Assembly: GCF_048128805.1 (NCBI RefSeq)
Contig: NC_136016.1
Location: forward strand, 15,185,676 to 15,249,675
Direction of reading: 5' to 3'
Source of the DNA: Centroberyx gerrardi
Taxonomy: Eukaryota > Chordata > Actinopteri > Beryciformes > Berycidae
DNA length: 64,000 nucleotides
The position numbers were made by a program, and so were the translations under genes. How positions within the stretch are numbered: position 1 is the first letter of the stretch; each line of letters begins with the position of its first letter. The notes beneath the pieces are model-generated. The model saw only the letters and a list, made by a program, of their open reading frames with translations. It did not search any database and was not told the origin of the DNA. Positions 1-12,752 of the stretch are shown piece by piece.

Positions 1-245
1 CAACTTGAACTGCAAACAACAGAATGAATGAGCAATGTGATTTGCCTTTTTTCTTGCTCATTGTATAAAAAGTTTTAAAATATTGAGATTTTGTTGATAT
101 GAAAAAATATTTGAGCTCATAGTGTCATATATAAAATGATGTCATGTCGTTGTGTGTTTGTGATGTTGTTCTAAGTTCACCTTTGGACTTAAACAGACCT
201 GACAGTTCTCACAGTAACCACAGTTTTCTTTTTTTCATGATCCAG

Positions 246-1730
246 AATCAAAAATTCAGTGACTTTGTGGACAAACAGACTGGGTACAAGACCAAATGCA
301 TGCTCACTTTCCCTCTGATGGCTGAGAAGGAGTGCCTTGGAGTTGTCATGGTACTAAACAAAACAGGAGCTGATGCGTTCTCCCCGGAAGATGAGAAGGT
401 AAGAATACAGACTTCTGCTAACGGTCTTATCCAGAGTCACTTACAGTGAGCGAGCAGGCAGTGGGGTTTGAGTCTTGCACAAGGAAACTTGGCTGATGAT
501 GGGCACATGGGCTGTTGCAGAAATGTAACCTGATTTTGACCCTCATAGTGTCAGACAGAGGTTCTCAAACTTTACATGCTGTGGAACCAAGGATCAAATA
601 GATGGATAGACACATTCTCTCATTGTACTCTGTGTTAATTAAGAAGTACCAGCTAAATTATAATAGCTGCTACCTCTAGTAGCTGTTGGGATTCCTTATG
701 GTTATTCCTCATCCACTACTTTTGAGAAACTCTGCTCAGCCATTTTACAGTTGTAACTAAATAAAGATTGTTACTATTATAAGTTTGGCCACTAGGGTGC
801 CATTCTGTCAGTGTGAGCCAATCAGAGCTCAGAGTGACTTGGCCCAATTGCTCTTGCTCTGCTGTTTTGAACATTTGACTTGAAAAGGAATAACCCAACA
901 TTGAATATCAGGTTTGAATTATGTTATCCCTATGGTCTATATCAGTGAACATTGACTACTGTCACTTACTAGTCAGAAGCAAGAGAGGACAGTTTGTGCC
1001 ACCACTGATCTTCAGTGTCACTCTGAGGTTCACTCCCATTGAGAATGAATTGGGACAAATGGAAAAGTTGATTTTTACAAAATATCCAGGTTAATTTTCT
1101 GTAATTTGAATGCACCAGAACTGATATAATCTGTGTGAAGCTCACTTTAAGACAAAAATAGTTTGAATCCACAAAATGAATCATTCATGGTCAGTGGAGC
1201 AAGTCCAGGCTGAACATCACTGGGGGAAGTGCTCAACATATATGGGCCCCAACCATCAAATCACTACGTATACAAGGTCTGATATCTCATCACTGTATTA
1301 GTATGCAAGATCTGCTCTCTATTCACATAAGTGGGCTAGAGAGAGAAATGTTTACTGACCAGGGAGTTTAATTCTTTCTTTTGAAGAGGTCTGGGTGAAA
1401 ACGTAATGAAAAGAGGTCTGGGTGAAAACGTAATGAAAACAGAAAAACAGCCTTCAGTCTTTAGCTTGACTACCATATAAATTTTAGTTTCAGTGGGCTT
1501 TTGAAAGGGTTTCATAAGGCCAAGGGTCATGCAAAGAACCATGTAATCCTTCAAGGGGAGTTAAAACATGAAAATCACTCAAATTGGAGTTTTTTCACAT
1601 GACAACAGCAATAACTTTTCTAATCTGATTTGGTCCTTAGCTCTTCCACAAGTACATGAACTTTGCCCAAGTCATCGCCCTGCAGCACTTCACAGCCTAC
1701 ATGTTCAACGTGGAGTCCAGAAGGAGTCAG
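246..1730 (+). other. pde6c: pde6c: end of GAF-A domain
   Basis: Exons 246-398 and 1641-1730. The first encodes [20 protein letters not shown] and then [13 protein letters not shown], which fits the GAF signature NK(X)nF(X)3DE. The second encodes [20 protein letters not shown], the helix leaving GAF-A. GAF-A is the non-catalytic cGMP-binding and dimer-contact module in this family. The beginning of the domain lies in the missing first exon. Confidence 0.85.
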
Positions 1731-4700
1731 GTAAACTGAACTGCTGCCATCTGACAAGCAAACATTTACAGACACACGGCATCGGCTCCAAGTAGCCTTT
1801 GAGCTAGGAAACTGGGGTGAGAGCTTATCTGGGGGTGAGAGCGGGTATGTCACCCCCCATCATTGATGTTTCATTGCATTAGGCCCACAACCGTTCACCT
1901 GCTATCAGCACTGATAAGACCTACATTCATCTACATTAGACTTACGCTACATTTACAGATACAACCCACAACATCTCGCCTACACAAGATCGTCATTAAC
2001 ATGTGGACGAAAATGATGATTCTTATTTGATTATTCAAGCAATGAATGATGACTCCTCTGTTTTATGAGGTATGATACACAACTAATGCTGTCCAACTCA
2101 TCTAAAAGCAACACTCAAGGACTGCAGAAATTCATATTCTGGTATTTCTAGTGCACTTAACAAAGCTCATACTGGATGCCGCAGCTACACAATTCATTCC
2201 CAGCATTCTCTCCTGTTCCCTTGGCCAGGTGCTGCTCTGGTCGGCCAGTAAAGTGTTTGAGGAGTTGACAGACATTGAGAGACAGTTCCACAAAGCGCTC
2301 TACACCGTAAGGACCTACCTGCAGTGTGAGCGGTACTCAGTGGGCCTGCTGGACATGACCAAAGAGAAGGTTGGTCTGGAAGAATACTTTACAATCTACA
2401 CAGAGGAAGGAATGCATTGTATTCATGGCCGTGGGCATAAATAGCCAAAGACGAATTTCACCAGTTTAAAACAATTTTACTACCAAGGTTGTGGAATAAT
2501 AGCAGAAGTAGCATATATTCCTAATACTAACCAAGGTACATAAGTGGATATAACTGCTCTTGCTTTATACTTTATGCTATATGCTATATAGTGTCTGCCT
2601 CTGGTATGAGATCTTTGGATAAATGAGGATGAATAGAGATAAGTAGAGAATTCACTCTATTTCCTAAGTAAGATGCATTTGATGGATTTTGTAGGGACTA
2701 TTTTCATCTCCAAATGCTTTATATCCTTTCATAAGAAAAAAATGCATTAATCATTATTTAAAAAATGTTACTATTTTGTAAGCAGAGGTCTTCAGGTAGC
2801 TGATAACCTTAACAACATTCTCTACTTTTCTGCCAGCAATAATACTGTACAAGAGGTTGCCATTTTTTTTCACATGGTGAATATCTCATTCAGAATGAAA
2901 CTCTTCAGATCTGTGTGTCTTTGTCTGTGTGTTAAACCCAAGGACTACAATGGAAATAAATCTTTGGGTTTTTGCGGTAGCCTTGATAATAGTGAGATGC
3001 ATGTGTTTTTAAAAATGTTCAATAAACTAAACTAAATGTCTGCATTTTGCTCCTCCAGGAATTCTATGACGAGTGGCCGGTGAAACTGGGAGATGTGGAA
3101 CCTTATAAGGGACCAAAGACGCCTGACGGCAGGGTAACAGATTCTACTGATTCCTTTCACATTCTGAAAATCATATTCCTCCTCTTCAAATGTTGTTGTC
3201 ATTAAGTTTTTGTCATCTAATTCAATTGAGTTTTTGCTTGTCAGTCTGAAAGCGTATGCACTCATAGTTGTACTTATGGCACTTTAAATTTTACTCTGTT
3301 CAACTTTTCTATTGTCTTGCATAGATTGATGCTTTGATCAATAATGGCTAAAAGGTGTTTGATTTTTCTGTAGGAAGTCAACTTTTACAAGATCATTGAC
3401 TACCTCCTGGAAGCCAAAGAAGAAATCAAAGTCATACCGTGAGTAGTGGTGGCTAGGTGTTATAAATCTGCTAACATTTGTACTTGAAAAGTTCATTTTC
3501 AAAGTACTATATATATTAAGAAGGAAAAAAGTTCCCGATTCAACATCTCTAAAATACAGATTATAGACTGCGACAGTAAAATTGTAATTCTTATTGGTGA
3601 TGGGGAAAAAGTGAAGCAATATTTAGCGAGCATGCATTAAAAGTGGGACTTCTGGAGAGGCTTCTGTATGAGTGTCAGCATTGTTTAACAAGCTTCTTAG
3701 GGAATAAGGTGCTTAACCCAGCTCACATAACTGTATCTCTATCTCTCTCTCTCGCTTTTCAGTGGTCCACCTGCAGATCACTGGGCTTTAGTTAGTGGAC
3801 TACCGACCTATGTGGCAGAGAATGGCTTTGTAAGTCTCTTATGGCTGCTCAGGGCTATTCAGTGTCAGAATCACTTTATTTGTTAAGGAAGAATAATAAG
3901 GATGTAGTAAGGAATGGACTTGGTGAAATCTGTACAGGGACATATCAACAAGGTGATATGAGATATAATAGACAGACATAGACATATCACTATGTTTTAT
4001 CACTATGTGCACAGTATCTATATTTAACTGTATCTACATGAGGCATCTACAGGTTGTGAATTGGTAGGATTATGAGTCAATTTATGGCATTGAATTTATG
4101 ACATGATATCGCATAAATATACACTGTAGATAATAAGCTTTTCTGTAAACCTGCACATTTGTTAACTCACAAGTAAGGACTGATGATTGTTCTTGCACTG
4201 TATATCTAAATGCAGCTGATTTTTTACAATGGAAAGTTTAATCATGCTCCCTTGTATGATTAACAAGGAAAACATAAATTAATATACTAAAGTGCCATAA
4301 TTGTAAACCTGACAGACATATAACAGTCAAAGATAGATAAAGACAAAGATGATTCAGATAAAAACAATTATAAAGAATGGTTAGCAGTTAAAAGTGAAAA
4401 TTGTTAAGAAAGGAATACTAATAACAAAGAGCTTGACTTCAATTCTGTTTTTATGTGACTGAACTGTTTTTCCACCACCTGTAGATTTGCAACATGATGA
4501 ATGTGGCTGCAGATGACTACTTCACTTTCCAGGTAAGGAGACTCATATTGTCTATTTATTTTCTTTCCACATACACACACAATCCAATACACATAGATGG
4601 CCCCCTTGATATACACACACATGTAACCTCCTCACACTCACATCGTCCAACACAGACGCTCCTTTTTTTTTTTTTGAAGATTTATTTTTGGCTTTTTTTT

Positions 4701-7700
4701 TATTTTATAGATGCTCCTTTTTGACATACAAACACACACACAGCTCCCCCACTCTGATAATGAACCCGATCATTTTATTCGTATAAGATGCAGATTTTGT
4801 ATCAAACAGCTTCAATGCAGTATGGAACCCCGGCAAGAACTGATTGCATACTTTAACACATTTGTTTTCTAATGTCTTTCAGAAAGAGGCTGTGGACGAA
4901 GCAGGTTTTGTCATCAAGAACGTCTTGTCGCTGCCCATCGTCAACAAGAAGGAAGAAATCGTGGGCATCGCCACTTTCTTCAACAGGAGAGATGGCAAGC
5001 CGTTTGATGAGCACGATGAACAGATCACTGAGGTCAGCCTCTCTCTCTCTATCTCTCTCTCTCTTTCTTTATACCTTTTTATGTCCCTCTACCATGGTAC
5101 ATGGTATGTAGGACATTATGTCGTCATGGAGGCATCTATCTACCTGTCTGTGTGGAGATACCTTCTTGTGAACTCAGTAACTCAAGAACAATGATAGAAA
5201 CGTCATACTTACACCACAGGTTCCCCCTGTAGAGTAGATGATCTGATTTTGGAGCACCTCACTGCATGAATTTGCATATTAATGAGGAAAAAAAATATTT
5301 TCTCGAAACTACTATAACTCCTTAATGCTTTAAGATACAGAGTTGATATTAATACCGTCCATGTGTTATGTGAAGACAAGAATGTTGACATAGAAATATT
5401 TGCTTATTAATGCCGTAATTACCTTAATTAATGACCTCATTAGCATGTTTAATATATCATGGTGATTATGGCAGGACAAGGCAGCTCAAGTGCCTCTTGT
5501 TTAGTCTCTTTCTTTCTCTCTCTCACTCCCTTACTGTCTCTCTTATGCTTTCTGTTCTTTTTCTCATTCTCCAACTGTCTTTCACCCTCTCCATAACTTA
5601 GGCTGCTGTAAATAAAGTCAATAAAATGGGAAAACGTACAAACAAAATGTAACAACAGAGTATATGTTTTTTATTCATCCATCCACTCATTCATTGTCTG
5701 TGTATTCTCCAGGCCCTGACACAGTTCCTGGGCTGGTCGGTGCTGAACTGCGACACCTACGACAGGCTGAACCGCATGGAGTACAGGAAAGACATTGCCC
5801 AGGAGATGCTCCTGTACCAGACCAGATGCACCACAGATGAGGTGCAATCCATCCTGGTCAGTAGTTACTGGACTGCCTGCATACTGTTAACCTGGGTTTC
5901 TTCTCCCAAATCAGTAATTTAGGTAGAATCTCAAACCTTGAGCAAAGTAGTCACTCACCGACTTTATGTTATGGTGTGTTATGGCAACATTACAAAACCA
6001 CACTTGACTCTAACTAACCCTGGGTCTGATGGATAGTATTTGAGACCCGCATTGAGTTTTACATCAATAAAATGAGATGCGACATGATAGACTTTATTGA
6101 TACAAAGGAAAATTGTCCTTTCCTTCATCCAATAATGTGTAATAAGTGTGGGTTAATAGGTTGCCAATGGGAGAGATGATGATAATTGGATAGATAATTG
6201 TAATTATGTATGTGAAAACATGATATCATGATGAACATGATTTTGGCTCATCATTAAACATGTTCTTTGCTTGGCAGTTATTACTTTACTCCACACTTCT
6301 CCATTTAAAACTAATTTTCTAGGGACACAAGAATATTACATCTATTGTCTGGGCACTGTGACTTTAGCACCTTTATGCTCTTTACTAATGGCTTGTACTG
6401 TTGACAATCTAGAAGTGAGCATCAGCTATATGCCTTGAATATAAATGTCATTACAGATGATTGTTCTCTGTTTTTTAACCAGAACACCAAAGAGAAGTTT
6501 GATGCAGATCCAGAGGACTGCGACCAGAAGGAGATGTATAAACTATTGGTATGTTTTATTAAAAACCTCAGTTCAGAAACGTAATACATTACTCATTAAT
6601 CGTTACTCACTTTACCATTACCATACAGACTTGGTGGAATTTTTTATCACATGTATCACAAGACAATAAAATATTACAAAATGAGGAAAAGTGTTCATTC
6701 TGGTGTAAGACAAATATTAAATTCTCGATTCAATACAAAGAGAACGACTGACAATTCCTTTATTCCCAGCAACATTTAGATCATCAGGAATGGATTTGAA
6801 GAAGATAAAGATATTAATTCATATTACTCACAAAGCAGTATTGAACAAAGAACACGAGAACAGTTTTTTTTCCCCAAAATGCTGGACTTCATTGGATGAT
6901 TTCTATGTGGACTGTGTTGTGTTTTTGTGCAGAGAGCAACCTGCCCGCCGGCTGACAACGTCAACGGAGAGAATCTGTACCTGTTCTCCTTCAGTGACTT
7001 CCCCACCACGGAGTTTGATCTCATCAAAGCCGGCATCCGCATGTTCTTCGAGCTCAACGTAGTCGAAAAGTTCAAAGTCCCCGCAGAGGTCAGTCAGCTA
7101 TTCAGTCAGTCAGCGAGTCTGGCAGTTTAAAAAATCTAGTCGTTCATCATCCAGTCATTCTATCGGTTAGCTGCTCGTTCAATCAGGAGGCCTGTCAGTC
7201 AGTCAGTCAGTCAGTGTGCCTGCAGGTCAGCAGCTCCGTCCGTCAGCCAGGGAGTCAGACTGTAAAATAACCCAAACAGTCAGTCATTCAGTCAGTCAGT
7301 CAGTGAATCCAGCTCAGTCCAGATTCCTCGCTGCAGATATCCGTAGATATAAAAATCATGTAATATAATTTCATGTATTTGTAGAATGATCGCTGGTAAC
7401 ATATTCCATCCTTCTCACTCACCTCCTCCCTCGCTGTATCACGCCCGTTTCCCTCTCCTCTCCTCTCCTCTCCTCCTTCCTCTCTCTCTCTCTCTCTCTC
7501 TTCCTCTCAGACTCTGACCAGGTGGATGTACACAGTGAGGAAGGGTTACCGTAGCATCACCTACCACAACTGGAGGCACGGCTTCAACGTAGGCCACACC
7601 ATGTTCTGCCTGCTGCAGGTATGCCCAACATCTGCTGCACAAGACCTACAGCTTACTGCATGATAACTACACTTGTAATGCTTTGGCCCTTACCTCCCTC

Positions 7701-8325
7701 TCTCTGTGTTGGACCTACATTGAGTGTACAAATTAATAGGGCGCCGTCCTAATCGTGAGTTGTGCCCCCTTTTGCACAAGCTTTCACTTTTGTAAAGGAT
7801 TAAAAATTCCCTTCTTTTTCCTCATCTCTTCCCCTTCATTCACATTTCTGCTTCATGACTGAAGACTCGTCAGTCTATTTCATGACGAGAGAAGGTGGTC
7901 CTAATATTTAGTACGCTACACTCCATGTGTTATAACAGCACATGAGTCAGTCAAATCTTTAAAAACAAGCTTGTAACAGCGCTTTATCTCTTCAAAAGGC
8001 TAATTGGAAATTGCCTCATTACAGATGAAATACAGGCCATAATGTGTGTTAATAATCACGCAACAGCATTGCAAGGCATTATGAATATCCTTAAAATGAG
8101 TATTAATGTGTGCCCAGTGTCTTGCTACTTACAGTTTGTTTCTCCCTCTCGACTTGTCTCTTTCTGTACTTTCTGTAACTCTCTCTCTCTCTCCCACAGA
8201 CAGGAAAACTGAGGAAGTACTACTCTGATCTGGATGCCTTTGCCATGGTGGCTGCCGCTTTCTGCCATGATATCGACCACAGAGGAACCAATAACCTCTA
8301 CCAGACAAAGCAAGTCAAACTTTCA

Positions 8326-8362
<37 letters not shown>

Positions 8363-11300
8363 TGTTTAGCATATCTTTATGTGTGACTTGTGTGTAAGTA
8401 ACCATCTCTCTCTCTCTCTCTGTTCTTCTGTAGGAGTGCGGCTCCTCTGGCCAAGCTTCATGGTTCTTCCATTATGGAGAGGCACCATTTGGAGTACAGC
8501 AAGACGCTCATGGCTGAGGAGGTACAACACATTACTGCATCATAGTTTTTAAGTTAGTTAGAGTGTTAATTGCAGTAGTTAAAAGTATTATAGGGTTAAG
8601 GTTAGGGTTATATTACAGTATTTATAGAAATCTTTCAGATGAAGAATGTGTGCATTTTATGTGTTCAGATGAGTGATGTTTTCAAGCTTCATTATGTAAA
8701 GACTGCAAGTTGGAGTGATGTGTAAAATCATTATTAGACATTAGAGGTTGTGTGCTTTCAGGTGACATGTGACAGACACACATAACCACTTTTCATTGTC
8801 TCTCCCAGAGCCTGAACATCTTCTGCAACCTCCAGAAGCGTCAGTTTGAGACTGTGCAGCACTTGTTTGATGTCTGCATCATCGCCACTGATCTGGCCCT
8901 TTACTTCAAGTGAGTTTCCTGAAATACTCTGAATGCATTCAGACCGCTAGCAACTACCGTGTTACTGTCCGATAGCTGATTTGAACTGGCAGACAGCTAG
9001 CTGTAGTGCCAGTAGTGTTACAGTGATCGATATATAGCAACGCTAGCAGGCGATTGGCTGAAGATGGACAATGTTGTTTAAAAGTTCAGCTGCAGCCAAT
9101 CAATGTCTGTCTGCCTGTCTGTCTGTGCCCTTCTTTTGGGTTCGATTGACAACACAAGGATTCAATAGGTTTTGTGTAATCAATTTGTGCACCTATTGAC
9201 TGTATGTCTGTCTGTCTGCCTGTTTGTCCACATACAGAAAGAGAACCATGTTCCAAAATATTGTGAATGCCACAGAGCCAATGGCAGATGAGAAGGAGTC
9301 CATCGCCTATATTTCCAACAACCCCATCAGGAAGGAAATTATCATGTACGTATGAGATGCAACCACATGATAGAGAGTTGACTCCAAAACAAGCATTCCA
9401 GTATACTTTAAGATAGTAACACATTTGTTGATGGAATCATCTATAGCTTAGATAAATTGATCGTTTTTTTTTCATTTCAGGTAACAAAACCTTTCCAAAA
9501 ATGTATATATAGCATTTTAGGACTAAACCATTCCTGTGGATTTACACCATACTGCATATATTTGAACTGAGAAATAATATGCATGTAGGGTTCATAGAGT
9601 CTTCATTACATGCCTGACAAATGACCAATATTAATAGCAATGTACCATCTTGCCTTCCCTTCTCTTACTCTCTTTGTGTCTGTCTGTTTCTCTCTGTGTC
9701 TGACATCTGACTGTCTATTTCTGTGTCTCTGTCTGCTCCAGGGCCATGATGATGACAGGCTGCGACTTGTCAGCCATCACCAAGCCCTGGGAGGTACAGA
9801 GCAAGGTGGGTTGCCTTCACAGCCTTCACACACAATGACTTAAAACAGTAGAAAGTGAAGCCAGGAAGTCGTTAAAACACATAGGAAGGACAGGAATGGC
9901 AAGTACAAAAGTACAAAAATGAACCTTTACAGTCCAGGTTACATTATTATTTTTGTCACGTCGGAATCAATAAGAAACAGGCACGGAACCCATTTTGAGA
10001 TTAAGAAACAGTAAGAGAAAGATCTAGAGTGAGGTCACGGACCGAAACACATTGCTCTCAAACATTTTAGAAGCGCTGAATTTATCTTCCAAGACACAGG
10101 CTCAAAAGTCAAGTCATATCAAGTTCATTGATAAAGCACATTGAAAAAACAACCATCTTAGACCAAAGTGCATACAAGAGATTACAACAAACAATGCAGA
10201 CAAGCAATACAGAGCAGAAAGACAAAAATCACTTGCACAAACACAGACATAAACACGCACACACAGGCTCGTCAAACAGAGCCAAAGGCTAAAAAACAGA
10301 GATATGCTTTGAGACAGGTTTCGAATGAACTGATGGAGGGGGAGGACATGATGTAATGGGGGAGTCGAGGGGCAGAAACAGCTAAGGCTTGATCCCCCTT
10401 AAGCTTCAAGAAGCGTCCAAGAACCCCATGTCCAAACCACTAGCAGATTACTAGAGGTCCTACATATTACATTTTTTCATGACGTTTTTTGTCACTTATT
10501 TATCTGCGTCTTTCTTTGTCTCTCTCTGTCTGTCTCTCTTCAGGTGGCTCTGATGGTCGCTGCTGAATTCTGGGAACAGGGAGACTTGGAGAGAAACGTT
10601 CTGGACCAACAACCCATTGTAAGGGTCTTACCCGTGTTACTCTTCCCCTCTCTTCTCTTCTCTTCTCTTCTCTTCTCTTCTCTTCTCTTCTCTTCTCTTC
10701 TCTGAATTGTTTTAACCTTTATATATCAGTTCAGTTTTCTCAGAGTTATCATCCCAAAACCTCTTGTCTGCCTCTCTCTGATCTGAAACTCTCCTCTCTC
10801 TCTCTCTCTCACAGCCCATGATGGACAGAAATTGTGCCGAACAGCTACCTAAGATGCAGTGCGGTTTCATTGACTTCGTCTGCTCGTTCGTATACAAGGT
10901 AATGAATGGTTCTGACCATCTACCTCTCCAACCATAAGTTTATGATCCTAAGAAAAGAGATGAGTGTAGTTATGAGGGGTTGATATAGATGAGGGGGAGA
11001 CGGCAGCTTAATGAGGGATGTTAAGCCATGAAGCAATTGAGGCATGGATTTTGCAAAAGGGGCGTGCAACTCAGTATTAGGAAGGTGGTTCTAACATTGT
11101 GTACACTGTGTCTAAATATTATATTTCAGTATATTGGAGAATAGAGTGCACTTGCGTTATAAAGGGGATTAAAGTTAAATAAGGTTTTCACTGCCCTGTA
11201 GCACAAAATAACAATAATATATCTGCAGGGGATTTATAGGGCTATTTATCAATACCAGTGATTCACTGATTATTTCGCCAGGTGCTGAAGTTTCTGGTTT

Positions 11301-11914
11301 TCAAAACTCACTCTCTGGCCTGTACTCTGTTTTGGAACAAAGAGTCCCCAACTGTTGGAATTTCACAACACTCCCAGTCTCCTCCCTCACCTACTCCCCA
11401 GACATTATTTTCTCCACACATTTTCCACTGCCCAACGATGTCCAGCGTCGCAAAACATCTCAGCTACAAAGGCGAAATGCCTTGTTCTCAAGCTAGGAAA
11501 GCAACTGACAAACACAGTATTTTGCATTGTGATATATTATCTTTTAGCAGACATTTCTGCTGGCTCTCTGCTCTAATTAGCTAGCTTACTTGTCTCTATT
11601 GTGAAAATGCAACTTCATAGTTTACGTCAATTACAGGCCACCGTAGCTCAGGGGGACATGAGGGGTGAGGGGGTGGCGGGTGGATGTTGTGCTGTGCCAG
11701 AGACTCGTGTAGGAGGAGGATGTTGTGCCAATGTTGCTGCAATTGCTACTGGCCCTATAGAGGTGATAGATTTCTTAATAGCCCTTTGACCTACTTGTGT
11801 GTTTTTACCTTCAACCATCTGAGGCTGAATAACAGAAAGTAGAGCTAGCTAGCTGTATATCACCCAACAGCATATTTGGACAAGAACACACATAGACACA
11901 TGCATGTGCATGTG

Positions 11915-11959
<45 letters not shown>

Positions 11960-12359
11960 GCAAACACACAGATTGTCCTCCAACACATGCAGTCCTAAGT
12001 ACCACTCAGTGTGCACATACACACAGATTGACATTCAGTGTGTTTTCTCTCCACTGGTCAGGAGTTCTCCAGGTTCCACAAAGAGATCAAGCCCATGTTT
12101 GACGGCCTGAACAACAACAGGATGCACTGGAATGAGCAGGCAGAGGTCTACAATGCCAAGATGAAGGCCATCGAGGATGAGAAGAAGAAACTGGAGGAGA
12201 AGAAAGGTATAAGACCTAGATAGATGGATGGATGGATGGATGGATCCATGGACCTAGATTAGTCCAGTGAATGGGTTGATAGACAAGTGATAACTCATTC
12301 GTAATTTTTCAGTGGCTGTTACATGTTGAGAACCATCCCATATCAATCTCACCTTCTTT

Positions 12360-12399
<40 letters not shown>

Positions 12400-12467
12400 G
12401 TGTGTGTGTGTGTGTTTGTCCAACAGGTGATGATGGAGGGAAGTCAAAGACCTGCACCATCTGCTAA
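246..12467 (+). CDS. pde6c: Cone cGMP phosphodiesterase alpha-prime, 5'-partial (exons 2-22)
   Basis: Catalytic subunit of the cone phosphodiesterase; hydrolyses cGMP after transducin activation on outer-segment membranes. Exons: 246-398, 1641-1730, 2229-2369, 3059-3133, 3374-3438, 3763-3829, 4485-4532, 4883-5032, 5713-5856, 6483-6548, 6933-7088, 7511-7618, 8200-8309, 8434-8521, 8809-8909, 9238-9345, 9742-9805, 10544-10618, 10815-10898, 12062-12206, 12427-12467. All phases join without a stop, giving 692 residues; the family is about 855, so one first exon of roughly 160 codons lies off the left edge. Visible order: end of GAF-A, GAF-B, PDEase domain with [11 protein letters not shown] and [11 protein letters not shown]-terminal CTIC. 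All introns are GT-AG except the one after 8309 (GC donor). The neighbours fra10ac1 and lgi1 point to PDE6C rather than the rod paralogues PDE6A/B. Confidence 0.95.
2229..5856 (+). other. pde6c: pde6c: inter-GAF helix, GAF-B domain and linker helix
   Basis: Exons 2229-2369 to 5713-5856, window residues about 82-311. Starts with a helical linker ([20 protein letters not shown]). GAF-B follows, with a degenerate [13 protein letters not shown] version of the GAF signature (NR in place of NK). It ends in a long amphipathic helix ([20 protein letters not shown]) that leads into the catalytic domain. Exon sizes 141, 75, 65, 67, 48, 150 and 144 bp fit the exon pattern I recall for PDE6 genes. Confidence 0.85.
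6483..12206 (+). other. pde6c: pde6c: HD-type PDEase catalytic domain
   Basis: Exons 6483-6548 to 12062-12206, window residues about 312-679. [11 protein letters not shown] (first His near window residue 404) supplies the general-acid histidine and a metal histidine. [10 protein letters not shown] (His-Asp near 444-445) is the metal-binding HD motif. ATDLALYFK carries the later metal aspartate, and QQPIPMMDR holds the invariant glutamine that selects the purine ring. No catalytic residue is missing. The last part is a lysine/glutamate-rich helix ([13 protein letters not shown]) leading to the lipidated tail. Confidence 0.9.
12427..12467 (+). other. pde6c: pde6c last coding exon: prenylation tail ending CTIC
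   Basis: The acceptor AG at 12425-12426 follows a (TG)n run. The exon encodes [13 protein letters not shown] and a TAA at 12465-12467. The C-terminal Cys-Thr-Ile-Cys is a CaaX box, expected for PDE6 catalytic subunits, which are prenylated for membrane attachment and PDE6D binding. Confidence 0.9.
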
Positions 12468-12477
12468 GTGGAACTTG

Positions 12478-12752
12478 GATCTAGTCTGGTGTGGTCTGGT
12501 TAGGTCTAATCTAGGCTATGCTAGTCTGTTCTGGTCCAGCCCAGTCACTTCTGGACTGGTCTGAATCTGGTCTAGTTGGATCTAGGCTAGGCTAGCTTGG
12601 TCTGGTCTGGTCTGATCGAATCCAGGCTAGTGTAGTCTGGTTCTGTCTGGTTGGGTCCAGTCTGATCTGGCCCAGCCCAGTTTGGTCTAGCCTACTTTAG
12701 TCTAGTGTAGTCAGGTCTGGTCTGATCTGGTCTTATCCAGTCCAGTCAGGAT
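12478..12752 (+). repeat. Degenerate GTCTG/GTCTA pentamer-decamer array in the pde6c 3' UTR
   Basis: About 275 bp of imperfect CTAGTCTGGTCTGG-type units beginning 11 bases after the pde6c stop codon, with GTCTA, GTCTG, ATCTG and GTCCAG variants. Read on the other strand it is a TAGAC/CAGAC array, close in unit to the TAGAC/TAGAT array in lgi1 intron 1. The start of the 3' UTR is therefore simple-sequence DNA. Confidence 0.8.

Larger units (their letters stand above)
399..12426 (+). other. pde6c: pde6c introns: contents
   Basis: Twenty introns of 91 bp to about 1.2 kb. They hold no other gene I can support. Contents noted: a CAGT-rich stretch 7195-7320, a CT tract 7453-7505, (TG)n 8331-8360, TCTTC pentamers 10650-10702, (CA)n 11915-11957, GGAT repeats 12222-12247 and (TG)n 12365-12416. 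Short fragments resembling fish retroelement tails occur at about 3865-3960 (AATCACTTTATTTG), 6085-6120 (GACTTTATTGATACAAAGGA) and 10100-10190 (AAGTTCATTGATAAAGCACA). Bases 1-245 are the end of intron 1 and show only the acceptor before 246. Confidence 0.6.

Noticed and set aside
8590..8612. Telomere-like GGTTAAGGTTAGGGTTA
   Set aside because: Less than three units and no array; too short to be an interstitial telomere.
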